Of a stretch of 64,000 nucleotides of DNA, positions 19,151 through 28,476 are shown one piece after another. How positions within the stretch are numbered: position 1 is the stretch's first letter; the number at the start of each line of letters is the position of its first letter. Both the position numbers and the translations under genes were made by a program. The notes beneath the pieces are model-generated. The model was not told the DNA's origin and did no database searches. It saw only the letters and a list, made by a program, of their open reading frames with translations. Where the stretch lies: NCBI GenBank assembly GCA_037178625.1, contig CM074130.1, positions 1-64,000 of the forward strand, read 5' to 3'. The stretch is from Skeletonema tropicum (lineage: Eukaryota; Bacillariophyta; Thalassiosirophyceae; Thalassiosirales; Thalassiosiraceae).

Positions 19151-20178
19151 ATGATGAACACCACGCACACCACCTCAATCAGTTGCACTTCCTCTTGCGC
19201 ATTGCACAAACAACCACCTGTACATGACACCAGACCAACGGAGTCTTCCAACTCGTCATCAAGTCAATACTTACTCGTAACGAGAATGGGCACGGATTCA
19301 TTTTCAATCACATTATTACTCACACACTGGGGGCCGGGTGGAGTAATCGAACTAAACATCGGGCCCCATCGTCGACTCATCAAGGCCCAACTACCATGAG
19401 AAGTACGGGCGATCTCCGACTTCTTCGCCGCTCCAAACGTAGGTCTCGGCCCGAGGGGGAGTTGGCAAGATCTGCTTCTCGCCTACCAACAGCCACTAGT
19501 TTCACTGGGAAACTTTGCACCGCATTGTCACCACACAGGCTCAGAAGAGCAACCTCGCAGACCACGGCCTCCTCGCAGAATGAGAACTGGGATGAGGACC
19601 TCCGCACATCTTCAGCTTCAGCTTCCTCGAATAAACCGTCGAAGATTGAGCAGAGCGTAATGTTTGACAGGAAATACGGTGTCGGTGCTTGTTCAAGTAG
19701 CTCAAATTCTGTACACTTACCTCTGAAGCCTTCGCTGAAATCAGATGCCACTCCAAGATTGAAAGTAGCTAATAAGCATGTACATTTCACCTCCATAGAT
19801 AAGGAAATACGCTACGAGGTCACTAAGGATGACATCAAGAACAGCTGGCTTGATGAAGATTTGTCGAAGGCTGTTGAGGCGGTCGGAAACGAACGTCATG
19901 ACATGATTGTAAGTTTTGGCCCTACGGGGCGTTTTACTTCGTCAGACGTTGATACATCCAAGAATATGAAAGTATGCATGGTGAGAATTCAACGTCGTGG
20001 GCTAATTAACGAGATGCTGGGGCAACGGAAGAATCTAAGACGATCGGTTTTGGTGGAACAAGCCCGTCAGAAACGGACGGGCATATTTGACGCAGAAGAG
20101 ATGCGTGTGGTCGCTTCCAAACAGTCCAAGTGGGGAGTGGAACTCGCAAAGAGTATCTGGTGGTTAAGCCGAGCATGA
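19151..20178 (+). pseudogene. Unknown diatom-type gene, copy 2, frameshifted
   Basis: About 97% identical by eye to the gene at 17126. A 2-bp insertion (CTCACACACTGG versus CTCACACTGG) at about 19325 shifts the frame near codon 58 and leads to a stop at 19399. The remaining part is still open in the shifted frame from 19396 to 20178. A 12-bp in-frame deletion removes four residues (PIAA region). Because the C-terminal module is undamaged, a shorter protein starting at 19396 could still be made. Most simply it is a young pseudogene. Confidence 0.7.
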
Positions 20179-20471
20179 CACTTGCTTAGTTACCCAGGTT
20201 CAAAAGAAGAGTTTTGTAGTTGCAAATACTTATAATTGTACTTGTAAATAGAGTGAGCTGACATTGAGATCTTCTTCCTCTCTACCCACGAGACTTGAAT
20301 TTAAAGAAGCAGCTCATATATTATGACTCCGAGAGGAAAGAACACAGCGGCTATGCAGCTTCAACACACTGTCATCCCGACCTTGGGCCATCATCGACAG
20401 AAGGTTGTTCCGTTCATGTCACATGTGTGAATAGGAGTAATTGAAGCAAGAAATAGATAAGATAGACTTAG

Positions 20472-21079
20472 GAGGGTTGTGTACCCACCGTGGTACCCAG
20501 CCCGAAGTACCCGAAAAATGGGTAGGTATCGGGTGTGGGTATACCCATCAAGTACTCACCCGGCGGGATTTCGGAATGGGTAGATACCCATACCCACCTA
20601 CCCGAGTGGGTGCTGTTTGGACAATGGATGGGTACGTTGGAAAGGGAGCAAAAGGAGGCAAAAGGTGCTGGAGGAGTTGGCAGGAGTAGTGAATATGTGT
20701 ATTGCAAGTAAATTCGATGTAGTTTCACTCGAATTGCATACAAAATGAATGTGATATTAGATATTACGTTCTCCTCCTCAGACCAGATTTACAGCCTAGA
20801 GAGAAAAAGCCTTTTCGAAACGCTGAGGGCTCGATGATGATCATCAAACCAGGTGCATGTACTAAATATATACACACTCAAGGAAGGCGTTTGATGCACG
20901 TAGAGCTGAAATTGGCAGTACTACATGGAAGAAGAACAGGTACCCACACCTACCCAAAACCCAGCAAAATTGGGTGGGTATGGGTAGATACCCACACCCA
21001 CCTACACATTGGGGTGAGCACTTTGGGTACTACCCACATCTACCTACCCAGGGGTATTTCCCGTGGGTACACAACCCTG
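20472..21079. mobile_element. hAT-like non-autonomous element, 608 bp, imperfect 8-bp target duplication
   Basis: The ends GAGGGTTGTGTACCCAC and GTGGGTACACAACCCTG are inverted repeats. Flanking octamers AGACTTAG (20464-20471) and TTACTTAG (21080-21087) share six bases. Many subterminal copies of GGGTAGATACCCA-type words occur in both orientations, as in hAT elements. Copy 1 of the host duplication (near 18426) reads through ACTACTTAGGAGC without the element, giving the empty site. No transposase frame. Confidence 0.75.
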
Positions 21080-21108
21080 TTACTTAGGAGCGTTTCCTGA
21101 CTCGAAGT

Positions 21109-21417
21109 CACCCCTACCACCGGGGACTGGGCCGCACAAGAGAGAAGAGAGAAGCTAGGAACCCAAACCAAGCCACCCTGTCCCAACAATACCCCTGCCG
21201 CCCTAATTCTGAGAGGATTTTCAATCTGACAGTATATGCACTATTTGCAGAGAGAAGCCCTACTGGACGAATTTTGGCTAGTAGACTGTCATGGTGAAAT
21301 GAACAAAAATGGCGACCGCGCCAAAAATTGTCCGGACGCTTTTTGAAGTCACCTGTGCGGCGGGGGCTCTGCTCGTCTTACTTCTCTCGTCTCGCCCAGC
21401 CCCCGGTGGTAGGGGTG
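21109..21417. mobile_element. Mutator-like MITE, 309 bp, 9-bp target duplication
   Basis: Ends CACCCCTACCACCGGGG and CCCCGGTGGTAGGGGTG are inverted repeats (23 of 24 outer positions pair). Identical 9-bp flanks ACTCGAAGT lie at 21100-21108 and 21418-21426. No coding capacity. The corresponding place in copy 1 of the duplication (near 18450-18470) lacks it. Confidence 0.85.
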
Positions 21418-21792
21418 ACTCGAAGTTCGCAAAAGGAACCGACATACAATATACATACCGATTTATCGTCCACGACAAAAGGCGAACCAAGAGATTGAAG
21501 AAGCAAGATAGAAAGAAAGAGAAGTTTCAGGAAGTTTCAGGCAGTTTATTTGATCGGAACCTGAGTCAGAACATGTATCGTATGCCGTTACGACAGTACC
21601 TACATAGGAATGAGTAAAAGGACCAAGTTCTTCGGGACAAAAGATGTCGTTCAGCACGATCACTGTTTTGAGAAGAGATTGTGTTGTGCTGTGGAGCGAT
21701 GCAATGCCATTACATATCTAGATACTACCCGAATTTCCATTTCATCGCACAGCATACAGCGTAATATTGTCATTATTCATCATTCAGCCAGG

Positions 21793-22344
21793 ATGGCAAG
21801 CCGTGATAACGACAGCGATAATAACGCCCTCGCCAAAGCGAGATTACATCCAACCAATGTCAAGGACAAGGAAAACGTTGTGACCGCAAAAGCGAGTGTT
21901 CCTTCATCCGAAGCCGAAGCCATGAATGGAGAAGGCTCTGCCTCTGTTGCTGTTGTGAAGGCTAAAGCTAAGGAAGGTTCACCTAGCCAGAAGCAGCAGC
22001 GCTCTGGCTCTGAAAGTAAGTGCACCAGCAAGATCTCCAAGCGTCGTCGTCTCAGCAAGCTGAGCTCACGTTCACGCTGTATTATCCCGGAGGCACGTGT
22101 CATCCAAGCTTCCTATGAGTGCGCCTACATCTATGACTCGGAACATGACGATAGTAAAGGTGAAGCTAACGGAGGAAAGATCCCGATCAAGGCAAGTGTT
22201 GCTGTTGTGCCCGAGTGGTTGCTACAGAAGATCCAGCAACAGCAACAAAAGGAGGAGAAGGTGGAGGGCAAGGCGAACAGTAACGGCAATGACAGGTCAC
22301 GTCATATGCATGTTGTAGGGTGCCATTTTTTCGATTGTTGGTAG
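21793..22344 (+). CDS. Small charged protein of unknown function, 183 aa
   Basis: Read from MASRDNDSDNNALAKARLHP at 21793; the frame is open upstream to 21610, but that part overlaps the end of the duplicated flank. Seen: Ala/Lys/Ser/Glu-rich low-complexity sequence with a basic cluster SKISKRRRLSKLSSRSR (about residues 80-97), a possible nuclear localisation signal. A more ordered stretch (IIPEARVIQASYECAYIYDSEHDD, then KIPIKASVAVVPEWLLQKIQQQQQKEE) follows. A GTAAGT at about 22015 could be a splice donor, so the C-terminal sequence is uncertain. I recognise no family. Confidence 0.45.
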   Translation: MASRDNDSDNNALAKARLHPTNVKDKENVVTAKASVPSSEAEAMNGEGSASVAVVKAKAKEGSPSQKQQRSGSESKCTSKISKRRRLSKLSSRSRCIIPEARVIQASYECAYIYDSEHDDSKGEANGGKIPIKASVAVVPEWLLQKIQQQQQKEEKVEGKANSNGNDRSRHMHVVGCHFFDCW

Positions 22345-22791
22345 GTGAAGACGTGAGCCGTAGCATCTGGGTGTTTCATGCTTGAAGTCGGAAACAACGC
22401 ACAGATGTCTTCGGTTGTTCTTTCACTTCTATTCGATATGGCTTTTTAAGATGCAGTGATTGAAATGTTTGCGCTTATATACTTCATTTAGATATAGTGA
22501 TTAATGTTAAGGGTTGGATAACGTGTTGGTAACGCTCCATTACCTGTGGAGATAGTAGAAAATGAAAACTGCTATATTGTAGGACTCATTGTCTCCATCT
22601 TTTGCCTTAGCCTTCGTCATCAAATGAAACATCAAGACGCCGCCTGACTTTTACTCAACACACACGCTACACGCTATAATACTTACAGAAGTACGCACAT
22701 CTCTCTTCCTAAATGTAAAGCTAAAGTTGAAGTTATCATTAATCTTAACTGTACAGTGCATCTGGTGGATATGATCCTGACCCTATCTCTC
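22345..22791. other. Intergenic region between convergent genes
   Basis: 3' flanks of the 183-aa gene (+) and the 646-aa gene (-). No gene or repeat recognised. Confidence 0.4.
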
Positions 22792-24732
22792 TTACATTTC
22801 TTCCAACTTTCTCATCGCTGCCGCGGCTTCCCCTAATTGTGCTAATAAAGCAGCTAGCTCTTTTTGCCTCTTTACATCATTATCCTCCAGAGCCTTCACG
22901 AATTGTTCCTTGGCCTCATCAACCCGTGAGAGTACTACCTTTAATGTTCCCGATGCAACATTGTTTGCGGTAGACTGAGAAGTAGATGCTGCATTAACAT
23001 CCTTTTTCGATGGGGCAGCAGCCAAACTAATCTTCTTCTTATTGGCAACATCAACTTCCACAGTAGGCTCTCCCTCAAGTTCTCGAAACAAAGTAGCAGT
23101 ACTACCACCACCCCCTCCTTTGAAAAGTTCCTTTTTCTTGTTCTCATTTTGACTCTTCCACCATATATCAAACCTCTCACTAGCAGACAATGATTTCTTG
23201 GCACTCTGTTGTCGTTCCTTCCACCATGCCTCCAGCATATCATCAGGGATTTCTTTCTCGCCATAGTACTCGCCATGTGGTTTAGTTTGTAGTGCTTTCC
23301 ATCTTGTAGCAGCTGTAGCTGCAGCAGCCGTGGTGTCTTCGTTGATGCTTGATGATGATGCAGTCATCATCTCCTTCTTCTTTTTCTTGATATCCGAATG
23401 ACTTAAGTTGCTCGTCTTCTTCTTCGGCTCCCTCCTCCATTCCTCCTCAAACTCCTTCACCAACTCCTGGAAATTCTTTGGCTTTGGCTTCTTATTCTCT
23501 TCATTCTCACTACCATCATCATTGACCTTGGGACTACACAGTTGAATCCTCTTCCTCACATCCTGAGTAAATTGTTCAATCTCGGTCAAGTCTAATGCAC
23601 AGGTACGATGTCCTCGACGGACTTGAGCAGCTTCCCATTCGTCAACTTCTTCGTTGGATGGTGGATCATGATGCGTTTGTGTATATTCTTCCACTTCTTG
23701 TTGATGCTCCTCCGCGTCAATATTATTCTTATTACCATCCTGCTCATCCACTTGTTGATCTTGATGATCTTCCTCCACTTGTTGATGCTTCTCGTCATTA
23801 TTATTATTACCATCCTGCTCATCATTACTACCGTCTCGAATATCGAATTCATACAGCGCCCTAACACGTGGTGATTTGATCGTTGCATACAAGTCACCGC
23901 GACGTCTACTGCTTGCTGTCTCGTCATCACGCCCCTCTTTTTGTTGTTGTTGTTGTTGTTGGTATTGCTCATGCTGCTCTTTGATGGACGTAGGAGATGC
24001 ATTCTTCATTATTTCACTGTAGCACTGTCGTAATTTCATCCTTCGTGCTTGTGATCTGCTTAGAAGTGATTGACCTTCAGATTCTGCTGCTGCTGCTGCT
24101 GATGCTGATGCTGATGCTGCCGCCGCCTTCTTTGTTGTTGCTCTTGATGATGCTGCAGGCGATGATGATGCTGTTCTCGATGATTCTGCTGCCGAGGGAA
24201 AGAAAACAGCTGCTGGTCGACTTCTCTCTCGATTAGTAAACGTGGGAGAAAATATGTTAGATGGCGAAGCTGTCCTCGATGCAGTGGAGTAAAGAACTTC
24301 CGTCTTTAATTCTTCATAGGTTGATGCTGTGGACTTTTTTATTTCTTCATAGGTCGTTAGGACTGAGGGTGAAAGTATTGATGCAGCTGATGGTGGTGAT
24401 AGGATGGAGCGAAGCATCTCGGTAGATGATTTTAGAGCACTTGTTGCTGGTGATGTTGGTGGCTCTTTTGGTAGTTGTGCGTCTCCTCTTGGTACCTCCA
24501 GTGCACCAAGACCGCTGTAGTCTTCGTCATCAGGATGATAATCGTCCACCAAGTTGTTATGAGCTAGAAATGTTTTGACCTGAGGTCCTCCTCCCGTGGT
24601 GTTCGCACTGGCGGCTGCTTGCCGTTTATTATTATTATTTGGAGCCGTAGTAGTAGTCTCTTGTGTTGTTTTGTTTCTGAAACTAATCACTAGACCTTCA
24701 AACGTAGGAGCACAGCCGGACAAGAAGGTCAT
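22792..24732 (-). CDS. Low-complexity coiled-coil protein of unknown function, 646 aa
   Basis: Seen: one uninterrupted frame from MTFLSGCAPTFEGLVISF. Residues about 20-50 are Thr/Asn/Ala-rich. A short internal repeat TYEEIKKSTAS/TYEELKTEVLYSTAS lies near 125-150. Ser/Ala runs span about 150-225, poly-Gln near 260, and Asp/Glu/Asn/Gln blocks (DEQDGN, EEHQQ) near 300-350. More ordered sequence then follows: CALDLTEIEQFTQDVRKRIQLCSP, NFQELVKEFEEEW, and a duplicated Trp-Trp motif (EAWWKERQQSAKKSLSASERFDIWWKSQNENKKKELF). The C-terminal 45 residues (VDEAKEQFVKALEDNDVKRQKELAALLAQLGEAAAAMRKLEEM) form a clear amphipathic helix. No enzyme motif or membrane segment. It is divergent from the 908-aa gene at 25524, with a 791-bp shared upstream region. 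Confidence 0.65.
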   Translation of the reverse strand: MTFLSGCAPTFEGLVISFRNKTTQETTTTAPNNNNKRQAAASANTTGGGPQVKTFLAHNNLVDDYHPDDEDYSGLGALEVPRGDAQLPKEPPTSPATSALKSSTEMLRSILSPPSAASILSPSVLTTYEEIKKSTASTYEELKTEVLYSTASRTASPSNIFSPTFTNRERSRPAAVFFPSAAESSRTASSSPAASSRATTKKAAAASASASAAAAAESEGQSLLSRSQARRMKLRQCYSEIMKNASPTSIKEQHEQYQQQQQQQKEGRDDETASSRRRGDLYATIKSPRVRALYEFDIRDGSNDEQDGNNNNDEKHQQVEEDHQDQQVDEQDGNKNNIDAEEHQQEVEEYTQTHHDPPSNEEVDEWEAAQVRRGHRTCALDLTEIEQFTQDVRKRIQLCSPKVNDDGSENEENKKPKPKNFQELVKEFEEEWRREPKKKTSNLSHSDIKKKKKEMMTASSSSINEDTTAAAATAATRWKALQTKPHGEYYGEKEIPDDMLEAWWKERQQSAKKSLSASERFDIWWKSQNENKKKELFKGGGGGSTATLFRELEGEPTVEVDVANKKKISLAAAPSKKDVNAASTSQSTANNVASGTLKVVLSRVDEAKEQFVKALEDNDVKRQKELAALLAQLGEAAAAMRKLEEM

Positions 24733-25523
24733 GATGGTTGGCTGCGTATAGAGTTCTCTGAGTTCTCGTCGTTACTGCTCTAGAGTTGATGGCTGCCTGC
24801 TAGTAATATTATGGTGTGTGTAGAGATAGTATCTCTCCGTTCCCACGACTCTCTTTCCAGGCCAACGCTTGCACTCAATGGCAATTGATCAATAATCACG
24901 AAACTGCTCTGCTACACATATAAATGAAGATACACACGCAAATGTATACAGAACTCAAATTGGACTCTAGCGAGAGGCTATGTATGTTGGTCTCTTGGTG
25001 GTTATGTTGGTCCCTTTTCAGTGATGGGTACTATCGTTGATTGCACTATATAGAATGTTTGACGCGAAGGCCAACGCTCGTTCCAATAATCACAAATTGG
25101 CTCTTCTACACGTGATAAATTATGGGCCTTGTTGGTCACGATGGTAGATGGGTTTATGTTCGTCTTTATGTTCGCCTTTCTCGTATCATATCGCTCAATT
25201 CCGAATATACGTACGTCGGAATTAGTATTGTTCCGTTAGGAACTGGCCAGATAGAAATCTCGGCTCGCATTTCGTTTCCCCTATCGCCCAAATCTACCAC
25301 ATGGGAATGTGACACGAAAACATTCCACATGGGTTGTGAGTTGTGATACACATGACTTTTTGTTCGGCGATGCCCACAATTTGCTGACATCATTTCTCGC
25401 GTTGAAACAAGACGACTTGCCTACACTATTGGCTCTGTATTTACCTGGCTGTACCTCACTCATTCAATCCATGAAACAATGCTACGCACATCAAGCAAAG
25501 AAACAAGCGCACATCATCAATAA
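24733..25523. promoter_or_regulatory. Shared upstream region of two divergent low-complexity genes
   Basis: 791 bp between the starts of the 646-aa gene (-) and the 908-aa gene (+), with no credible gene inside. A GGCCAACGCT word and CCAATAATCACAAA-like words occur twice (about 24860-24900 and 25070-25095), suggesting a local duplication that may carry promoter elements. No defined factor site can be assigned. Confidence 0.35.
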
Positions 25524-28250
25524 ATGACAGCAGAAAGCGAACGAATCAAAGCCCTCGCCGGGCTCCTCACCAACGATGATCTCTACAATGATGATCTCTT
25601 CTTTTCCGGAAGTGTCAAGCAAAAGCAACAGGTGATTGTATCCAAGTTATCCAAGAGTGCTCCAATCAAAGACCAGCAGGGGGGTGTTACTACTACTAAT
25701 TCACATCATCAGAGGACAGCAGTGAGCCAAAAAGCTCATTATCATCATCATGACAACTCTTCTGACGATCAACAACAACAACAAGGGGTACAATTTGGAG
25801 AATCCGCCGATCAATCCATCTTTGTCTCCTCCTCCGTACGTGAACGTGCCGCAGCCATGTCAGGCTTCTTAACTAAAAAGAAGGAGGGCCCTACTAGCGG
25901 TCAGGCACGTGCCATGGAATGGCGTGGTGTAGGAGGTGGAAACAGCCACAACAACAGCAGCAGTAATCACAACAACAATAACAATCACAATGGAGGAATG
26001 ATGGAGTGCACACCCCAAAAGATTGCTCCAAACTTTGTATCTCAATTTGATCGAGTGGGGGGTGAAAATGATGCAATTAATGGTAATAGTACACCCACGA
26101 ATAATAAAAGGAGAATGATGATGAAGAAGAGCAAGCCAAGCTTTTTGTTTCAGTTTGATGATAGTCCACGAGCAGCAGCAGCAGCTGATGGTGGAAAGGG
26201 TACTGCAGGTAATAATAACTTTCAAGAAGAAGAAGAGGAGAAGAATGTTCCAACAAGAGCTCCATTGACTCCTCGTACGCCAAGAGCTCCATTGACACCA
26301 CGTACACCATCACGGACTACTGCGAACAATAGCAGCAGTAATAATCTATTGAGTCCACGAACTCCACGTCAAACTACAACTACTACGCCAAGGGGTAGTA
26401 GTAGCAGGCATCGTACCAACATGCTAGCATCCCCTCGTGCAGGGATGATGATGAATTCCAAACCTAATTTTGAACAACAACAAGACGCTACACCTACAGC
26501 TACTCCAGGTGCAGCTGCTACTCCAGCTACAGCTGCCGTGGATGAATCCATGGCCGTCGAAGTAGGAAGTATCACTGAAGAAATTGATGATTGGTTGGGT
26601 GGTATGTCTCTTTCTGATTCAGAGGAGGAAGAAGAAGGAGAGAATGAAGATCAGTCGAATGATAATCATAGTGAAGAGGAGGAGGATGCTGATTGCGAAT
26701 CCAATGGTGAAGAAGATGAATTCTTCATGAATGATTTGGATAAGGTCCTTTCCGAGGCGAATGGCTTTTTGGAGAATGTGGTGGATAGTGAATCTGAGGA
26801 GGAAGAAGAAGAAGAAGAAGAAGAGGAGGAGGAGGAGGAAGTGGAGGAAGAGCAAGAGAGAGTACACTTTGGATTCAACAATGATGATGACGAAGAAGAT
26901 GAAACTGATGGAATGAGTGATGAATTAGAAAGTGAATTGGAGAGTGCTCGTCAGCTTGCAGAGGGATTTACGAAATTTCTTGTCGAGACTGAGGTTGTGA
27001 GTAGTCGTAGTAGTAGTAGGAATCTTGAGGAAGAGGAAGAGGAAGGGGAAGTACCTATTGCATGGGATGGTGTTGAAGAGGAAGAAGAAGAGGAAGAAGA
27101 AGAACATGATGTGTCGAGTGCATCTATCGAGGAAAAAGAAGAAGTAGATGATGAAGAAGAAGACACTGTAGAAGAAGAAGACACTGTAGAAGAAGAGAGT
27201 GTGGAAGATAATGTTGGTGATTGGGAAGAATGGACAAGAAACATTGACTTCTTTGCCAACTTTGACGTGGAGGAGGATAAAGCAGAGGATGCATCTGATA
27301 CAGCCGAGCCTGTACAATCACAAGAGGAAATCGCTCCTTCTCGAGTGGGACTCGAGAGGCCCCGATCAGAGACAAAATCAAATAAACCCAAATTGAGGAT
27401 TCAAATCAAGGGAGCTCCGGAACTCAAACCTACGAGGAAAGAAAATGATGATGGTGTGTTCTTCTATGCCTCCCAGCTCTCACCACTTGCACGAGATGAC
27501 GAACAGCTGTTGGATACTACTCAGCCCGTGCCCGTCATGTCATCACCGGTATCAGTGGAGCCGGACACTTCTAAAACTGATACTTCCCCTAAAAAGTTCG
27601 AGATTTCGCCTAAAAAGTTTGGTTTCAAGAAGATTGTACACCAAGCATGTCCAGAAAGCGAGGATGATGAAAGCGTTGACGAATCTTCAGTTGAAGAGGA
27701 CATCTCACCATTTCACGCACAATTCGATATGCCTGCTGTGTCGTTGACCAAGTCTAACGAATCCGAGAAGAAGTCAATCAAGTCACCGCCAAAATTGACC
27801 ATTTACATCAAAGGAGCACCACAGTTCCAACCTCAGCAGGCTGAAGAAGAAGATGCCTTTTACTTTTCACAGCCCTCACCACTAGTTGGGGACGATAAAG
27901 GCTTGCTCACTTCCAACTTTTCGACCTCACCATTGGCATTTGAGCAGAAAAAGGAGAAGACCTTGACAAGCTCTACGAAGAAGCATTTCAAGAACTTTGT
28001 TAGCAAAACAATTCCAGCGAAAGGAAATACCAAGTTTGATCTGGACAACTATGGCAATGATTTATTCAGCAACCAATCTGGAAATGCCTTCTTCAATGAT
28101 AACTTCTTCTCTGCTGCACCGGGATCCCCGGTACGTCAAGCGAAGGATGCAATGAAAGAAGGCGGTAGCACAAAGAAGAAAATTCTTGGTCTGCTGTCTG
28201 GAAAGAAGAAGAAGAAGCAGAATAGGGGTTTGTACATGCTTGATGATTGA
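25524..28250 (+). CDS. Acidic low-complexity protein with internal repeat, 908 aa, unknown function
   Basis: Seen: one frame from MTAESERIKALAGLLTNDDLYNDDLFFSG. Order: a head with a Leu-rich helix; His/Asn/Gln-rich stretches (about 60-190); a block of Thr-Pro/Ser-Pro dipeptides (APLTPRTPRAPLTPRTPS, LLSPRTPR, about 245-300), candidate proline-directed kinase sites; and very long acidic runs (about 360-590, poly-Glu). Then come two related segments: PKLRIQIKGAPELKP...FFYASQLSPLARDDEQLL (about 620) and PKLTIYIKGAPQFQP...FYFSQPSPLVGDDKGLL (about 754). The end is lysine-rich (GKKKKK near 895). Two KKFxF/K-type segments lie between the repeats. No catalytic motif or membrane helix. Composition suggests a phosphoregulated, largely disordered protein. 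I do not recognise the family. Confidence 0.65.
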   Translation: MTAESERIKALAGLLTNDDLYNDDLFFSGSVKQKQQVIVSKLSKSAPIKDQQGGVTTTNSHHQRTAVSQKAHYHHHDNSSDDQQQQQGVQFGESADQSIFVSSSVRERAAAMSGFLTKKKEGPTSGQARAMEWRGVGGGNSHNNSSSNHNNNNNHNGGMMECTPQKIAPNFVSQFDRVGGENDAINGNSTPTNNKRRMMMKKSKPSFLFQFDDSPRAAAAADGGKGTAGNNNFQEEEEEKNVPTRAPLTPRTPRAPLTPRTPSRTTANNSSSNNLLSPRTPRQTTTTTPRGSSSRHRTNMLASPRAGMMMNSKPNFEQQQDATPTATPGAAATPATAAVDESMAVEVGSITEEIDDWLGGMSLSDSEEEEEGENEDQSNDNHSEEEEDADCESNGEEDEFFMNDLDKVLSEANGFLENVVDSESEEEEEEEEEEEEEEEVEEEQERVHFGFNNDDDEEDETDGMSDELESELESARQLAEGFTKFLVETEVVSSRSSSRNLEEEEEEGEVPIAWDGVEEEEEEEEEEHDVSSASIEEKEEVDDEEEDTVEEEDTVEEESVEDNVGDWEEWTRNIDFFANFDVEEDKAEDASDTAEPVQSQEEIAPSRVGLERPRSETKSNKPKLRIQIKGAPELKPTRKENDDGVFFYASQLSPLARDDEQLLDTTQPVPVMSSPVSVEPDTSKTDTSPKKFEISPKKFGFKKIVHQACPESEDDESVDESSVEEDISPFHAQFDMPAVSLTKSNESEKKSIKSPPKLTIYIKGAPQFQPQQAEEEDAFYFSQPSPLVGDDKGLLTSNFSTSPLAFEQKKEKTLTSSTKKHFKNFVSKTIPAKGNTKFDLDNYGNDLFSNQSGNAFFNDNFFSAAPGSPVRQAKDAMKEGGSTKKKILGLLSGKKKKKQNRGLYMLDD

Positions 28251-28476
28251 GAGAATAAGCGAGCTTTAGTAGACGGGAAGATTAATATGTAGATAACGTG
28301 CAATAATCTTGTTTGTGACAATTCATTCCATTTTACGCATTGGAAGCACAGTTCAGTCGACATGCATAATATTACAATCTCATTCAGCAAGAGGGTGACA
28401 AGATGCAACAACGATAACGATGCCTTCGAGCATCCAGACGCAATTATTGTACACGAAGCATGAGTGAATGAAAGTA

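Noticed and set aside
23595..24236. Plus-strand hydrophobic frames rich in Leu/Ile
   Set aside because: Antisense shadows of Asn/Gln/Asp/Ser-rich codons in the 646-aa gene; the apparent membrane helices are artefacts.
26369..27391. Minus-strand Ser- and Phe/Leu-rich frames
   Set aside because: Antisense reading of the poly-Glu GAA/GAG tracts of the 908-aa gene.
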